A stretch of DNA of 64,000 bases from Paramecium pentaurelia (Eukaryota > Ciliophora > Oligohymenophorea > Peniculida > Parameciidae): the NCBI GenBank assembly GCA_905183005.1, contig CAJJDO010000167.1:95034-159033 (forward strand), given 5' to 3'. Under the pieces are notes generated by a model. The model had not been told where the DNA came from and did not search any database. It was given only the letters and a program-made list of their open reading frames with translations. Both the position numbers and the translations under genes were made by a program. Below are positions 48,452 to 61,243 of the stretch, one piece after another; position 1 is the first letter of the stretch, and each line of letters starts with the position of its first letter.

Positions 48452-49656
48452 ATGGAATTTAGTTATAATATAAATAAATAATTAATGTTTTTACAATAGG
48501 ATATGATTGGAATCACATATGATGGATCAACAAGTACAGTAGAATTAGCAAAATACCCAATTTTGAACAGTGCGGCTCCTCCAATTTAATACACTCAAAT
48601 GAATGATGACAAAGAAGCTATTACTGTATCCAGAGATGATACTGAATCCTCTAGAGAAATATTTCTGAAGGAGTACTACAAGAAAATCTTAAGATAACAC
48701 TTGATTATTTTGGGAATGCAATTATTTGGTTTGATGGAATGGTTTGCGAATATTATAGTTGAGTTTGGATATTATAGAAATAGTTTTAGATGGACATTCT
48801 ATGTAATTGCAACATCTTTAATCATCATTGCTTTGGGATTACCAATAATTAGATCAATAAGACCGATAGTATATAATAACAATATCTTTAGGTAAAAAAC
48901 TAGAATACTATATACTATGGTTATACAATATTGATAGGATTATCACTTATTGGAATAGGAAATAAATGCAGTGATAGACATTCATCAGCTCCAGTTTGGT
49001 GGATTATTATTACATTACTAATCATGATTGTACATAGTATTACCTAATTTGGACTTGTTAAACATAATGTTACCCATTATTATACTATTTTTATGAAATT
49101 TGCCATTATTGGTTCAATTATTCTAAATTTTATAGTTGGATTATGTTCATCATCTTTAAATAGTTCATTTCCTATTGCTGAAGCTATTATCATTTATTCA
49201 ATCTATTATTTTAATCAATTGAATTAGAATCTACTTAAAAATCCTAATGAATTACCAGAAGATGTATCAATTTTATAAAGAATTGAAATAATTAATAAAA
49301 TCTACGATCTTTTCTTTTAGGAAGACTAATAAAATTAAGTAATTGAATAAATCAAAGATACTCATTGTGTAGTCAATAAATAATTAATAAAAGTAATTTC
49401 TAGTGTTTTGACATATATTGTCATTTTTATTCTTAGTATCAAAACCGGAAATGCATTATTTATTGTTTTTATAATTGTCATTTCAGTATCATTTTTAAGT
49501 GCTCTGCTCAACACATAAGTAGCTTCAAGAGTATTTTATATACATAATTATTTTTAGACTCTCTAACAATAGGATGTAGCCTTTGCAGTCTGTCTAACCT
49601 ATTTAGATTTAGCAAGTCCACTCCAGAATATTATAAAGGGATGTATATAATACTGA
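48452..49656 (+). CDS. Multi-pass membrane protein, possibly Bax inhibitor-1/lifeguard-like (393 aa)
   Basis: One 23-nt intron at 48869-48891 gives 394 codons. After a roughly 75-residue soluble N-tail come about seven to eight hydrophobic helices (LIILGMQLFGLMEWFANIIV, WTFYVIATSLIIIALGL, GYTILIGLSLIGIG, WWIIITLLIMIVHSI, FAIIGSIILNFIVGL, then two more). The end LNTQVASRV ... DVAFAVCLTYLDLASPLQNI resembles the D-T-Q ... LYLDIINLFL ending of the BI-1/TMBIM family, which are ER or Golgi calcium-leak and cell-death modulators. The match is weak because a long Gln-rich loop is inserted before the last helices. The downstream frame stays open past the TGA (see the next entry). Confidence 0.65.
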
Positions 49657-50967
49657 TAACTAAATTTATCATTTATTTCAATTATCATTATTTTTCATAC
49701 AAAATTAATCGATACATAATTTTTTTTGATATTGCCTCATTATATTTCTCTTGAGTTCAATAATATAGTTAGTGTTCTTAAATATATCAACAATATTAAA
49801 GACTACTTACTACTTGAGTTTATTATAAATAATATTTACAAATAGTTAAGGATCAGGTAATTAGATGGATCCATCTTTTTTCATGGAAGCAATGAAACTT
49901 ATCCAATTATATCATTTATTCTATTTAATTAATATATTAAATAAATTTTCAAACTTTTTAGATCACATTAATCTTGTTTTTCATCAAAATTTGTATCTGA
50001 ATTGATACAGAATGATGAGAATCTTCTTATTTCTATATAAAATTTAGACTTTATAATGAATGACGATAGCATTAATATCTAAGGTTATAAAGATTCGAAA
50101 GAAGAAAGAAGAAGAGAATATATTGACATTAAATAATGAATATTATTTGATGGTAGTTTATAAATTAAAAATTGTTGATATCTTAAGAAACTTCAAAACT
50201 GAAATTGAATAAAGTAGAATTCACATTATACAGTAATAAGTAAGAAACTATCAGCAATCATTATACTTCTTAGAAGTGTTAATTTATTTAATACATGATC
50301 TCAATTTGATTTATATCTATACTTCTATATAAGTTGTCTAAAAGTATCTTGGAGTGTAAGGATATAAGCATTACAGTTATGATGAGTCATTCAGACATGG
50401 TTATATTCAGATGCATTAATAAATGAGTTATTATATAATTTATGGAATTTTCAATATTTTTATATAGTCTCAAATAGACATCGGAATTTATTAGGCGTTT
50501 TAGAATTAATAGCATTTAAAGTTATGTTTCAACATTGTAATTAAAATACAAAAATGGGATCAACTTGCATTAAAATCCCTATTAATACTAATGACATAAA
50601 CTTAAATGAAGAAATCATTCAAGAATTCAACTAAAGTAAGTATCCAATAAAAGAAACAATAAAAATGGAAGTTGAATCAGTATATTCAGATGATGAAATT
50701 TAAGTTACAAGTCATTCATTTGAAGAGATTTAAGAGAATTTTAGAGAATCTAATAACTCTATGATAAAAAAAGTGGATTAAAGTGTTAAAATTAAAAGCA
50801 TTCTGAAAACAATGAATAATTCTCAACTTGTAAAAACCTAAAAAATTCGTAAATCAGTTTCATTTTGTTTAATTGCTCCAAATCAATATTAGGAAATGAT
50901 TAATTGCAAAGCAAATCTGAGCTCAGCTTAACAGGAGTTCTTAGAATCTCTATGTTAATCAATATGA
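49657..50967 (+). CDS. Probable gene of unclear structure, no start codon found
   Basis: Protein-like sequence in three frame blocks. From 49657 to about 50090 the frame of the preceding gene goes on after its TGA (QLDGSIFFHGSNETYPIISF) with no ATG until 50056. A 25-nt GT...AG stretch at about 50083-50107 would switch it to a second block (YYLMVVYKLKIVDILRN, NYQQSLYFLEVLIYLIHDLN, YLGVQGYKHYSYDESFRHG). A further switch of 35 or 41 nt near 50360-50462 leads to the last block (FEEIQENFRESNNSM, KIRKSVSFCLIAPNQ), ending at TGA 50965-50967. Introns of 35-41 nt would be long for this genome. It could be one gene with a missed first exon, two genes, or a decaying gene. No family recognised. Confidence 0.4.
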
Positions 50968-51070
50968 ATTTTATTTATAATTAATTTTACTTTTAATATA
51001 CATATATAATAATATTTTCTAGAATTCAATCAATGATTTTTGTATAATCATTTGATAAATTTAATAAATT

Positions 51071-51519
51071 TCATACTCTTTTATTAATATTTTTCTTATT
51101 AAATACTAAAAAAGGTTGATTGACTTTTTCAAATTCTTTATTTTCAATATTTTAAATGACTTCTATTAAGATTTCTGTTATTTAATCTTGTAATTGATTA
51201 AATGAGAATATTTATTAGTGATTGGAATCTATTAAGTGTTTTTATTATTTTTACAATTCTTATTCTAGCAACAATGACAATTATCACAACCGCTAAATCT
51301 CTAATATACTTTACTTAATCTAAAAAAAGAATTAGAAATTTTTCATAATTTTTATTTATATTAATATAAATATCCAAATAAACCAAATTTTGTTAATTAA
51401 TTTAGTAATATAAAATGATAATCATATTCATTTAAATTATTTATTAAAAAAGATGTTTGTATTAAATAAGTTGTAATCTGTATTATTTTAGTCGCATCAA
51501 CACCATAATATGTATTCAT
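51071..51519 (-). pseudogene. Possible broken minus-strand gene
   Basis: Starting at ATG 51519, 58 codons read well (MNTYYGVDATKIIQITTYLI ... GLFGYLYQYKQKL) and then meet TGA 51343-51345. The same frame goes on (RLSKVYQRFSG), and after a possible 23-nt intron a Gln/Glu-rich tail follows (QQELQKQQKHLIDSNHQQ) to TGA 51071-51073. No intron can remove the internal TGA, since no GT lies close upstream. It may be a pseudogene, two unrelated short frames, or chance. Family not recognised. Confidence 0.35.
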
Positions 51520-51677
51520 TTAATTACTTTATACTTTTCTTTAAAATTATATTTATATTAATATTTAGCTACTTAGAGATTTATTGATAATCTAAAATTT
51601 AATATTTGTATTTTAACAACAAATTTATTGGTACATGATGTTAAATATACCTCTAATTAATAAAATAATTTCAATTT

Positions 51678-54600
51678 ATGTTACTATTTATTAGTGTATT
51701 TTGTTGTATTTAGGAAGTTAGATCAGCCATAACTACAATAAGTCAAACACTTAATCCAATTCAATAATAATACACTTAATAATTAAATTTGACTTACCTA
51801 CAATAGTACATTTATATTACTGCTGAATTTAAATACGTTCCGTTGTCATACTTATATTACTAGAATTCAGAACATGACATAAATCAATATATCATTTTCT
51901 CTTTGTTTTCAGATAAATCTATAGCAGTTTTAGCTTACTTAAAATACTTAACATAAGATTAGACTTTTACAATTTGTGTGGAATTACAATTAATAGAGAG
52001 TCTAAGTTAAACAAAAACTTTATATTAATTTTAAATGCTACAAGATCCATTATTGATAGAAGGAAATTGGTTTACATTAGAAATAAGAAACAATTTGATA
52101 CTTAATTAAGTGAATGTCACATGTTATTAAAATTAGAATATGACGAATTTATTTAACAAAATATATACAGGTTTTAACATATATGTATAAGAATACTTTG
52201 AATTATAAGCTGGAAATACTTAAGATGTATTAATGTGTAATTAATTAATAGATTAAATAATATTATAATTTATTATTTGAGGGACCAATTCGATTGTAAA
52301 TTTTGGATAAGAGTAGTAGGTTTTATCCTTTAAGTATATCTTGTACTTCTAATTCATATTATGAAATCGCTACTTAAAAGATATTTAATAATACAAATTT
52401 TGAAATTCATTAAATTATTTACAATATTAATAAATGTTTTGGAATATCAGGATGGATTAAAGTGAATAAGACTAATGAACATGATGTAGTTAATGTAATA
52501 AAAATATTAGCAAGTCCAAATGATTAAAATGAATTGATTAATTTATAATACTTGATAAAAGGAGATTTAACTTAAATTCAATTAGATTATCAATCTTATA
52601 TATTTCCTATTCCTTAATTTAAAAGTAATTCTATAAATTCAATAAAAAAAAACCTTGAATTTTCATTAGACAAATCATTAAATGAATGGCATTATATGTC
52701 AATTATTTATAAATCAAATTAAATTTCTTTATCATTGTCATTTCCATAAAAACCTTATGAAAATATTGTATAAATTGTTAAGTAAGTTTATTTGTTCTCA
52801 GATACAAATCAAACAATCTTTTTTGGAGGATATATTAAAGATTAAAAATACTATTATAGTAATACTTAAGGATAATTTAATTAATTAAGATATTATTCAA
52901 GATTAGGTAATGTATTTCCTTTGACAATATCATGCCATATTAATTGTTTAACTTGTTTTGGTCCATATTCAAATTAATGTTTAAGTTGTTAGAAATCTAG
53001 AAATAGATAATATTTTATGGAAACTCATTAATGTTTATGTATGATTGGATTTGTAGAAATGGGTATTAGTTCTTGTAAAGATTTATATCCTGAAAAATAA
53101 GAGAAAATATTACCTTTATCAATTAATTAAGGATATGATAGTGAATATCCTAATGTAGTTTGTTCATTTGGATACTTTAAATATGAGAATGTTTGTTATT
53201 AATGGTAATTTATTTGATTTATTATATCATATTAGTCCAAAAGTAAATAAAAAATATTCTTGTTTTCTTTGTTTAGCAAATCCAAATACTTGGATATATG
53301 AACCAAAATGTTTAAAAACTTAAGTTTAAGCTAATATGAGTGATGATAATTCTCCATTTGTACCTAATGATAACTATGTGTAATTATTTTTTTATTAGGA
53401 TGATTAATATGATGTTTATGTTTTTTAAGATTTAGAATTGATTTTATGTGAATATTGTAGATAATTATGTTTGACTTTACCGTATAATATAGAATGTAAG
53501 TTATCATAATATGTACATTTATATAAATAGACATATATTATTTGTCAACTCAAAAGTAAATTTATTGATGGTATATGTAAAAGTAAGTTCCTTTTATGTT
53601 CAAGTAGTTACCTTTATTTTGGAGAATATATATGTAACCTTTTTTCAAGTGAATCAACTAAATTATCAAATTGTTTATAATATTAGTAAGATAAATGTTA
53701 AAAATGTGCAGATAATTACTTTCAATCTTATGATTAATAGTAATGTTTACATTGTTCAATAAATAAATGTAAAGTGTGTTTTGAATATTATCAAGAAGAT
53801 GTTAGTTATATTTCTATACTTCGTATGAATAAATCAATTAACAAAGAAACATTAGTCATTGGTTGTGCTTAATGTTATTAAGGTTATTAATTTAATTTTA
53901 TAACTGGAATATGTGAAATTCTTGAATAATAAGATACAAATTGTTTATAATAGTATATTAATTTTGACAAGAATGTTGTATGTTATGAGACTAACACAGA
54001 TGATTTCTCTAAAGGAACTATGATCCATAATTGTTAACGTTATTTGTACAATTGTAATAAATGCATTCAACCTGTTTAAAATTAATATTATTGTGGAGAA
54101 TGTTAAAAAGGATATTATCTTAATAGATAATAAGGTATTTGTTTAAAATGTTCATAATATAATACAATTTATGTTGAATGTAAAAATTCATATAGTTCTC
54201 GAAATGATGAAATATTAAATTAAATATTAGGATTCACATTCTAATTTTCAGGAATATATCCAATCAATTTATTATAGGATGATGCAAGAGAGATATTAGA
54301 ACCAATATCTTGTATTGATGGTTATTCATTAATTGCTAATGAATGTATGAAAGTTAATTCATCATTTTGTTATTAATTTGATTAGTAATGTGTATCATGT
54401 GAATCTAATTAGTATGGTACAAAAAGATTAACTGTTATGAATATGGAATGTTAAGAATGTCCTTTTTATTGTGAATATTGTTCAATTAGAAAATAACCAA
54501 TAAATCAATTAAATCCATATTATAATTCAACTATTAAATACTATGGATTTTAATGTCTTCAAAAAGTAAATAGAGCATCTCTATTTATTGATAATTATTA

Positions 54601-57600
54601 TGGTCATGTTATATAATGTAATTCAACAATTCCTAAATGTTAAATTTAGTTATCTTTTGTATAATATATTCCATAACGTTTAGATTACAACCACCTTAGC
54701 AAATCTAAAAGATTATCTATCCGGTATTGAAGATACTTAATATGAATATATGATTTTAAAAGGAGTAAGCATTTTAACATTTCAATTAAATGTTTCACAA
54801 CACATTATCTTTAGTACATCCTTCCATTCAATAGATATCCTTATTAATTAGTATGTATATCAAATACTTACATTATAAAGAGCAGAAATTATATTTAATG
54901 GATTAAAATTTAATGATTATTAAACTATTACCTTTGGTTTAGTCTAATTTCATAGTTTGTAGAAGTTGATCATTCAAAATATATAATTAAACTTTTCTAT
55001 TTATCATAATTCAAAGTTATAGACTGTAAATATAGATTCCTTTGAATTATATTTAATTAATGTAACCATTATGGATTCTTATTTTAAACCAGAATTAGCC
55101 TATGATTTAAATTTGATACCACCTAGTAACAATCTATTTGGAAGAGCTTATCAAATATAAATATAGAATCCTAATTTAATATCATTAATTAATGTAATCA
55201 TCTCTAATATAAGTTTACTTAATACAACCTTTATTAATTTAATTAATTCTAATAATATCAATTTTTATTAGATAGTAATTCAAAATTTAACATTTCTTAA
55301 TTGTTCCATTATTAATACAAATTTTATTACACTTACACAAAATATATAATATTAAAATATTGAAATACTTAATTTGAATATATTGAATTGTACTTTTTAA
55401 AATGGATCAATCTTATACTTTAATGATTATTATTTTAGAGGGAACTTAAAAATTTCAGATGTATCATTCATTAATTCAAAATTCATTAATTCTATTCTTT
55501 TAACATTACCATAATCAAATTAAGCCTATATTAATGATGTTATTTTTAAGAATTGCAAATTTTATAATTCATCAGGTTTAAGAATTAGATCTAGTTCCAC
55601 ATTTTAATAATTTATCATTTCAAATTGTGATTTTATGTACTCCTCCTTAATATCATCAAATATCTATAGTTCTAATTAGATATTCTTAAATTTCAATTAA
55701 ATGATATTTACAACAATAACAATTGAGAATTCATATTTAATTGAAATAATAAACGATTATAACATCATTTATGTTGTTTCAAATATAGATATTAATGGCA
55801 TTTTAGCTTAAAATTTGATTAGCAACTAATATGAGAAAGTGTTTTATTGTTAGGGTTATTCTTTTAAATTAAGTAATGTAACTATGCTTAGACTTAGTGG
55901 TGTTATTGAATTTTATTTATAAAACTTTGAAATTCTAGAATTGAATCATATTATTGCTGATTCAAATATGGATTAAATAGTAAGTTAAATATTTGAAATC
56001 AGTGCATCCAATTTGATAATAGATGATTTTATAATCAAGAATCAAATATCTGAAGATTCAATTTTTATTTCCATTTTTGAGGGTATAAATAATAGATAAA
56101 ATTATAAGAAAATTAGTAATCTCCAAATAATGAATATACAAATGAAAAAAAAATAATATAAGTTGTCTTCATCCATAATTCAAATTGTATCTTAAATTGA
56201 ATAAACAATATTAATATAGAATTCACATTTCATTAATATATGGTAAAATCAAGAATTACAAGATCCAGAAATTAGCACTGCTAGTCTCATTGTTCTTAAT
56301 GTACCTTAAAGTTCAGTATTGATTCACAATCTGACAATATTTAATTGTCTTATTTCTAATGCTACTGATTCATTATTATTTATTAACTCCAAAATATTAA
56401 ACTTTCAGTTATGCTTTACAAATATGACAAATAATCTGGAATCTTATTTTGAAACTGTTAAATTACAAGTAGATATTTCTCATATTTAATAAATGTCATA
56501 TGGTGGTCTAGCCTATATACAAGTTCAAGAATTAACAATAAGAGATTCTTAATTTTATAATTCAATTGGATATTATGGAGGAGTCTTCTATATTATTACA
56601 AAATTCAATGGAATTCTCAATATTATTGGATTAAAATTTGAGAATACTTCAACATTCAAAAGTCTATTTGCTTAAGGAATGGGAGGATGCTTATATATTG
56701 ATTCATAATACTCATACCTATAATTAAATATGATTGATATACATGTAACTAATTCAAGTTCAAATTACATAGGAGGATTCCTATATGTTAAACCATCCAT
56801 ATATTAAAATGTAATGAATCTAAGAAATCTTGAATTTTTTAATGTATTCTCCTCTTAATAATCTATCATCTCATTCAATTAAATGTATTAATAGTAAAAT
56901 AATTCGACTTTAAATTTGGATAACATCACTATAATAAATGAGAAATATTCTTATAAAAAATACTTAGAACATTATGGTTTGACAAATTAAGAGGGTCTAT
57001 ATGGATTAATTACCATTTAAGGAAGATAAATAGCAATTAGAAGATTAAATGCTGAAGGATATTTTTATGAATCAATCTTACATGTTGAATATTCAAAATC
57101 TTTTAAATTACACAAAGTAAATGTGTACAATTCAATATTTGATAGTTTAAACTTATTATTTATATAAGATATAAGTTAAGATACACCAACATATGTTTAT
57201 ATTGAGCATCTATCTAATTTCAATATTTATGGTAATAAAAGTCTACAAACAGCCATAGTATAATTAATCTTATCCAGAAATTGTATTTCAGCTTAATTTG
57301 ATAATATGAATTTTTACAATATCTCTTGTTAAAATTGTTAGAATGGTATTTTATCCTTAAATACAAATTCAAAGAATAAAACAACAAAAATACGATTTTA
57401 AGTCATAATTGTAAATAAAAATAATTGTGGTTATAATGGATGCTTTAATCTCTTATCTAATTCAAGTATTAATGATTAAGTAGTTATCATAAAAAAAAGT
57501 AAATTTATTAATAATATTGCTAATTATGGAGGATCAATTTTTATTAACAATATTCAACTCTATATTAAGAATACATTATTCTTATAAAATGTTGCTAAAA

Positions 57601-60083
57601 ATTCAGGAGGAGCAATCTTTTATGAGAGTAAAAAAGATATTTATTTATTTGATTGTTACTTTTATGAAAATAAGGCATCAGCAGGAGGTGCTATATATTT
57701 AGGATCAAATGTATTAATATAGAATTAAAGCAAATTGTAGTTCTCTTAAAATTCAGCAACAAGTTTTGCCAATAATTTAGCAGAGTAACCATAATTCTTA
57801 TAATTAATTATTAATAATCAAGAAATCACTAATCATAGATAAATTAGAGGAGATAAAGTAATTGATAATCCTATCTTAAAACAAAAGCTCTATTTACCAA
57901 CTGGTATTAAATTGTCAGAATATGAATTCTTTAATTATACATCAAAATTATTTAGTTCAATCTAATATTCAATTGAATTGAAGGCCTATAATCATATTAA
58001 AGAAGAGATTATATTTTTAGATGAAACTTAATGTCTAATATCATATGAAAACAATGATAATGATTATAAAGAAAGTTTATTATCTTAATATTAAATAATT
58101 GTATTTAATTCAACAAAACAAAATTATGATTTGAATGAATTATTAATAGTTCATAATCCATATGATGATTAAAAATCTATAATGCTTGATATTAAATGTA
58201 CATGTATTGTTGATGATTATCATCTACAATTTCCAATTGAAACTTTGAAATGCCAAATAGGTGAATATTTTTATTTAGGTTCATGTCTTAGATGTGATGC
58301 ATCTGCAGGATATTATTCAGTAGCATACAATAGTACTTCATGTAAGAGAATTGATATTAAATTAATCAATTAAACTAATGGAGCTATGCTTTAATTATAG
58401 CAATCTTATTGGAGACCACATTTAAGATCTGATTTAATTGAGAGATGTTAAAAATATCCATCTAAATGTTTGGGTGGATGGTTTCCAGGAGAAGTTTCTT
58501 GTTCTATTGGTAGTATTGGAGCACTTTGTGAAGAATGTGATATTTATAATATTAGAGGAGATGGATACTTTTTGAATTCTGGATAAAAATAATGTAGTTT
58601 TTGTGGACATCTTAGTGTTTAAATTATGTTATTATTGATTTCATCATTATGGTATAATTACATTAATATTATTATAGGTCTTCCTTTTTGATTATTATGA
58701 CAGTTAAAAGTACTCATAATTCTCTTTAAAAATTAGCCTAATTAAAATTAATATATTTGAAATATCAAACCTTATATACTTTTAGTTTAGATTAGACTAG
58801 TATATTAATTAAGATGAGCAACAATTACTTTTAAATTTTGATGGTAATTAGTAGTTTTTAAATTGATTTCTTTACAAATCTTAGAAATACATTATATTTT
58901 CTAGGGGAAACTTCTAGTTTTGTCACTTATCAAATAGATTGTACTTCATCTCAAATCATTAAAATACCAATTATTTATAGTCATTTCATTTTGATTCTTC
59001 TTATTCCCTTCTTTAATTTTGCCTTGTCAACAGCTATCTATTGCATTTCTATAATGGCTAAGATTTCCAAGTTTTCATAAACCTTTATTTATACCACTAT
59101 CATATATCTTTACATTTACAATCAACAATCAATATTAAATTGGTATTTCTATATACTATTCAATTAGGGGTACTTCTTTAATTTCTAAAAGAGAAATTTC
59201 TGGAGATGAATACATATAAGCATCTGTTTATTATTATTACAATACTCAAGTACACACTAATTGGTTATTCAAATTTATTATTCCAATAGTTTCCTTTTTG
59301 GGAATATTGGTTCCATTATTATTATTATATTATCTATATCATCATAAAGGTAATTTGTATAATAAAAATGCAAGAAGTGTATTATCATATTTGGTTAATG
59401 AATATAGTGATCAATCTTATTATTGGGAACTTATTAAGATTGCTTAAAAATTATTAATTATAATGATAATCAATTTTTTGGAGTAGTAAATCTTAATCAA
59501 AGGTATTTTAATATATATTATAATAATCCTATATTATTAATCACTTACAATTTTTAGACCCTATCGCCAATCATAATTTAATGTTTTGGAATAAACTATT
59601 TCATATTATGTTTCAATGACTATACTATTATCTTTACTATTGTACTAAATTTAAAATTTAGATATACATTAATATTTATAAATCTCTTTAATAACCCTTA
59701 TTCTATATTTGATCATTAAATTAATCCTATTATTCATTGAAAAAATATTCATTGCTTTCTTTAAGAGATTGGATGAAGAATTGGATCCAATTAGAGGAAT
59801 CATTTTAATGAATTTTCCAAATATTTGTAAAATATTTCCATCTTTGAGAAAAATCTTAAAACTTAGAAAATAATAAAAATAAAGGATATTGGAAAGATTT
59901 TATAAAATTAAAAATTATTTGAAACTTAAAATTATCAGATTACCAACAAAAGATTCAAATAGAGAAAAAACTAGAGGAAGAGATAGTAGATCATTACTTT
60001 TCATTTCCTAACATAGGAACACCTTTACAAGTATTGAGAAAATCATAATGACTTAAGGAAATGAAACAGCACCATTAAGATGA
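51678..60083 (+). CDS. Giant Cys-rich, beta-helix, multi-TM surface protein (2757 aa)
   Basis: Five introns: 52227-52251 (25), 53205-53235 (31), 54659-54683 (25), 58652-58677 (26) and one of 25 nt at about 59138-59162. The total is 2758 codons. Signal peptide MLLFISVFCCIQEVRSA. Residues about 410-970: Cys-rich region with many C-x-x-C pairs, furin/growth-factor-receptor-like (CLTCFGPYSNQCLSCQ, YYCGECQKGYYLN). About 975-2130: repetitive beta-helix-like part with GG-h-h-Y/F motifs (YYGGVFYI, MGGCLYID, YIGGFLYV, NYGGSIFI, SGGAIFYE, AGGAIYLG), as in Pmp/pectate-lyase-type solenoids. Then a second Cys region. From about 2310, several TM helices (FILILLIPFFNFALSTAIY, IIPIVSFLGILVPLLLLYYL) and a basic cytoplasmic tail. 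Such layouts are frequent in ciliates; function unknown. Confidence 0.88.
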
Positions 60084-60346
60084 ATTAATATTTTAATTTA
60101 TATATTAATTTAAGATATAATTATCATTTATTTTTTGTATATTTTTACTTAATTAAAGATATAAAAATCTTAATGTATTTGATTATTATTTTTTTTTAAA
60201 TTCTTTTTATTTATCTTAAATATTTATTTATAATAAAATTATATATAGAGTAATACACAAGTTAGTTCAATAAAATTCTCTATCTTTCTACAATTACATA
60301 TGTTTAACAATTTCTCTTTTTTAATTTACACTGTCTTTTAAAGTTA
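60084..60346. other. Convergent AT-rich spacer
   Basis: About 260 bp between the stop of the giant gene and the stop of the cyclin gene; probably only 3' ends of both. Contains a T10 run near 60190. No gene seen. Confidence 0.45.
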
Positions 60347-61034
60347 TCATTATTAAATTAGATATTTCCTAAGTTTTATAAATTTTATGATTACTTTAAT
60401 TTCATGTTAGAAATGGAGTCCAAATTAAGATGCAAAATTATTCCAATTCATTTATATATTTAACATTATAGCACTTGTATAAAGAGAAGCACAAGCAATT
60501 TTAGATGGTTCATATTTAATGATATTGATATTATAAAGAGCAACATCCAACAAGAGTAAGGAATAAGTTAACCAATTTTATGTTTTCTCTGCTATTGTAA
60601 TTATGGTCCAATAATAATTTAACCAAACATAAGAGGATGCTGTAACCAATTTAAAATCTAATAGAGATAATAATTCTTTTTCAATCTAAAATATCTCTTA
60701 CATTTCATCTCTATCATATGTATATCTCCACAATGGACTTGGATAAATCTAGTATATGTTAATCAAATACTTCTTCATATTTAGAAGCTATAAAATAACA
60801 TGTCTTATATATAGAATCGATTTGAGCGGTAAATATTCTATTTGTACTTAAATAAACATCTAGTAAATAAATGGTTTGATGGAAAGTTCTTCTTTAAGCC
60901 TTATGTGCTGTACATAACTTATGAACTTCATCTATCTATTAAGGTTATAAAGAATGGAATACCATCTAAGCTCTCATTTCTGGATTGAGATCAGATTGAA
61001 TATCTGAAAAATAATTTGGATTAAGAAAAGACAT
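60347..61034 (-). CDS. Cyclin-box protein (221 aa)
   Basis: Regulatory partner of cyclin-dependent kinases. One 22-nt intron at 60749-60770 gives 222 codons and joins the cyclin-box hallmark KYEE to IYPSPLWRYTYDRDEM. Before it: RRTFHQTIYLLDVYLSTN and SIYKTCYFIASKYEE (helices 1-3 of the box). After it: IEKELLSLLDFKLVTASSYV, typical of cyclin helices 4-5, and a second fold with NIIKYEPSKIACASLYTSAI. Short N-tail without an obvious destruction box. Nearest in feel to A/B-type or ciliate mitotic cyclins, but the class is not certain. It shares a 209-bp divergent promoter region with RFT1. Confidence 0.93.
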
Positions 61035-61243
61035 GTTTACATTCTAAAATGATCAGAATACTTAATAAACCTATTGTGTTTGAAGAGTGAAAAAGATCTG
61101 CTTGATATATAGTAATACTGATTATGGATCATGAGTGTGTTTTGATTCTTTCCTCTTGAATGAGTTAGGTTGCTACATGTAGTAATTAGAACGATCTGTA
61201 AAAGGTCTTATCATTTTTTAGATGTACTCCATTAAATAATTAA
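61035..61243. promoter_or_regulatory. Divergent promoter region
   Basis: 209-bp gap between the start codons of the cyclin (minus) and RFT1 (plus) genes. It is somewhat less A+T-rich than other spacers. No specific element recognised. Confidence 0.4.
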
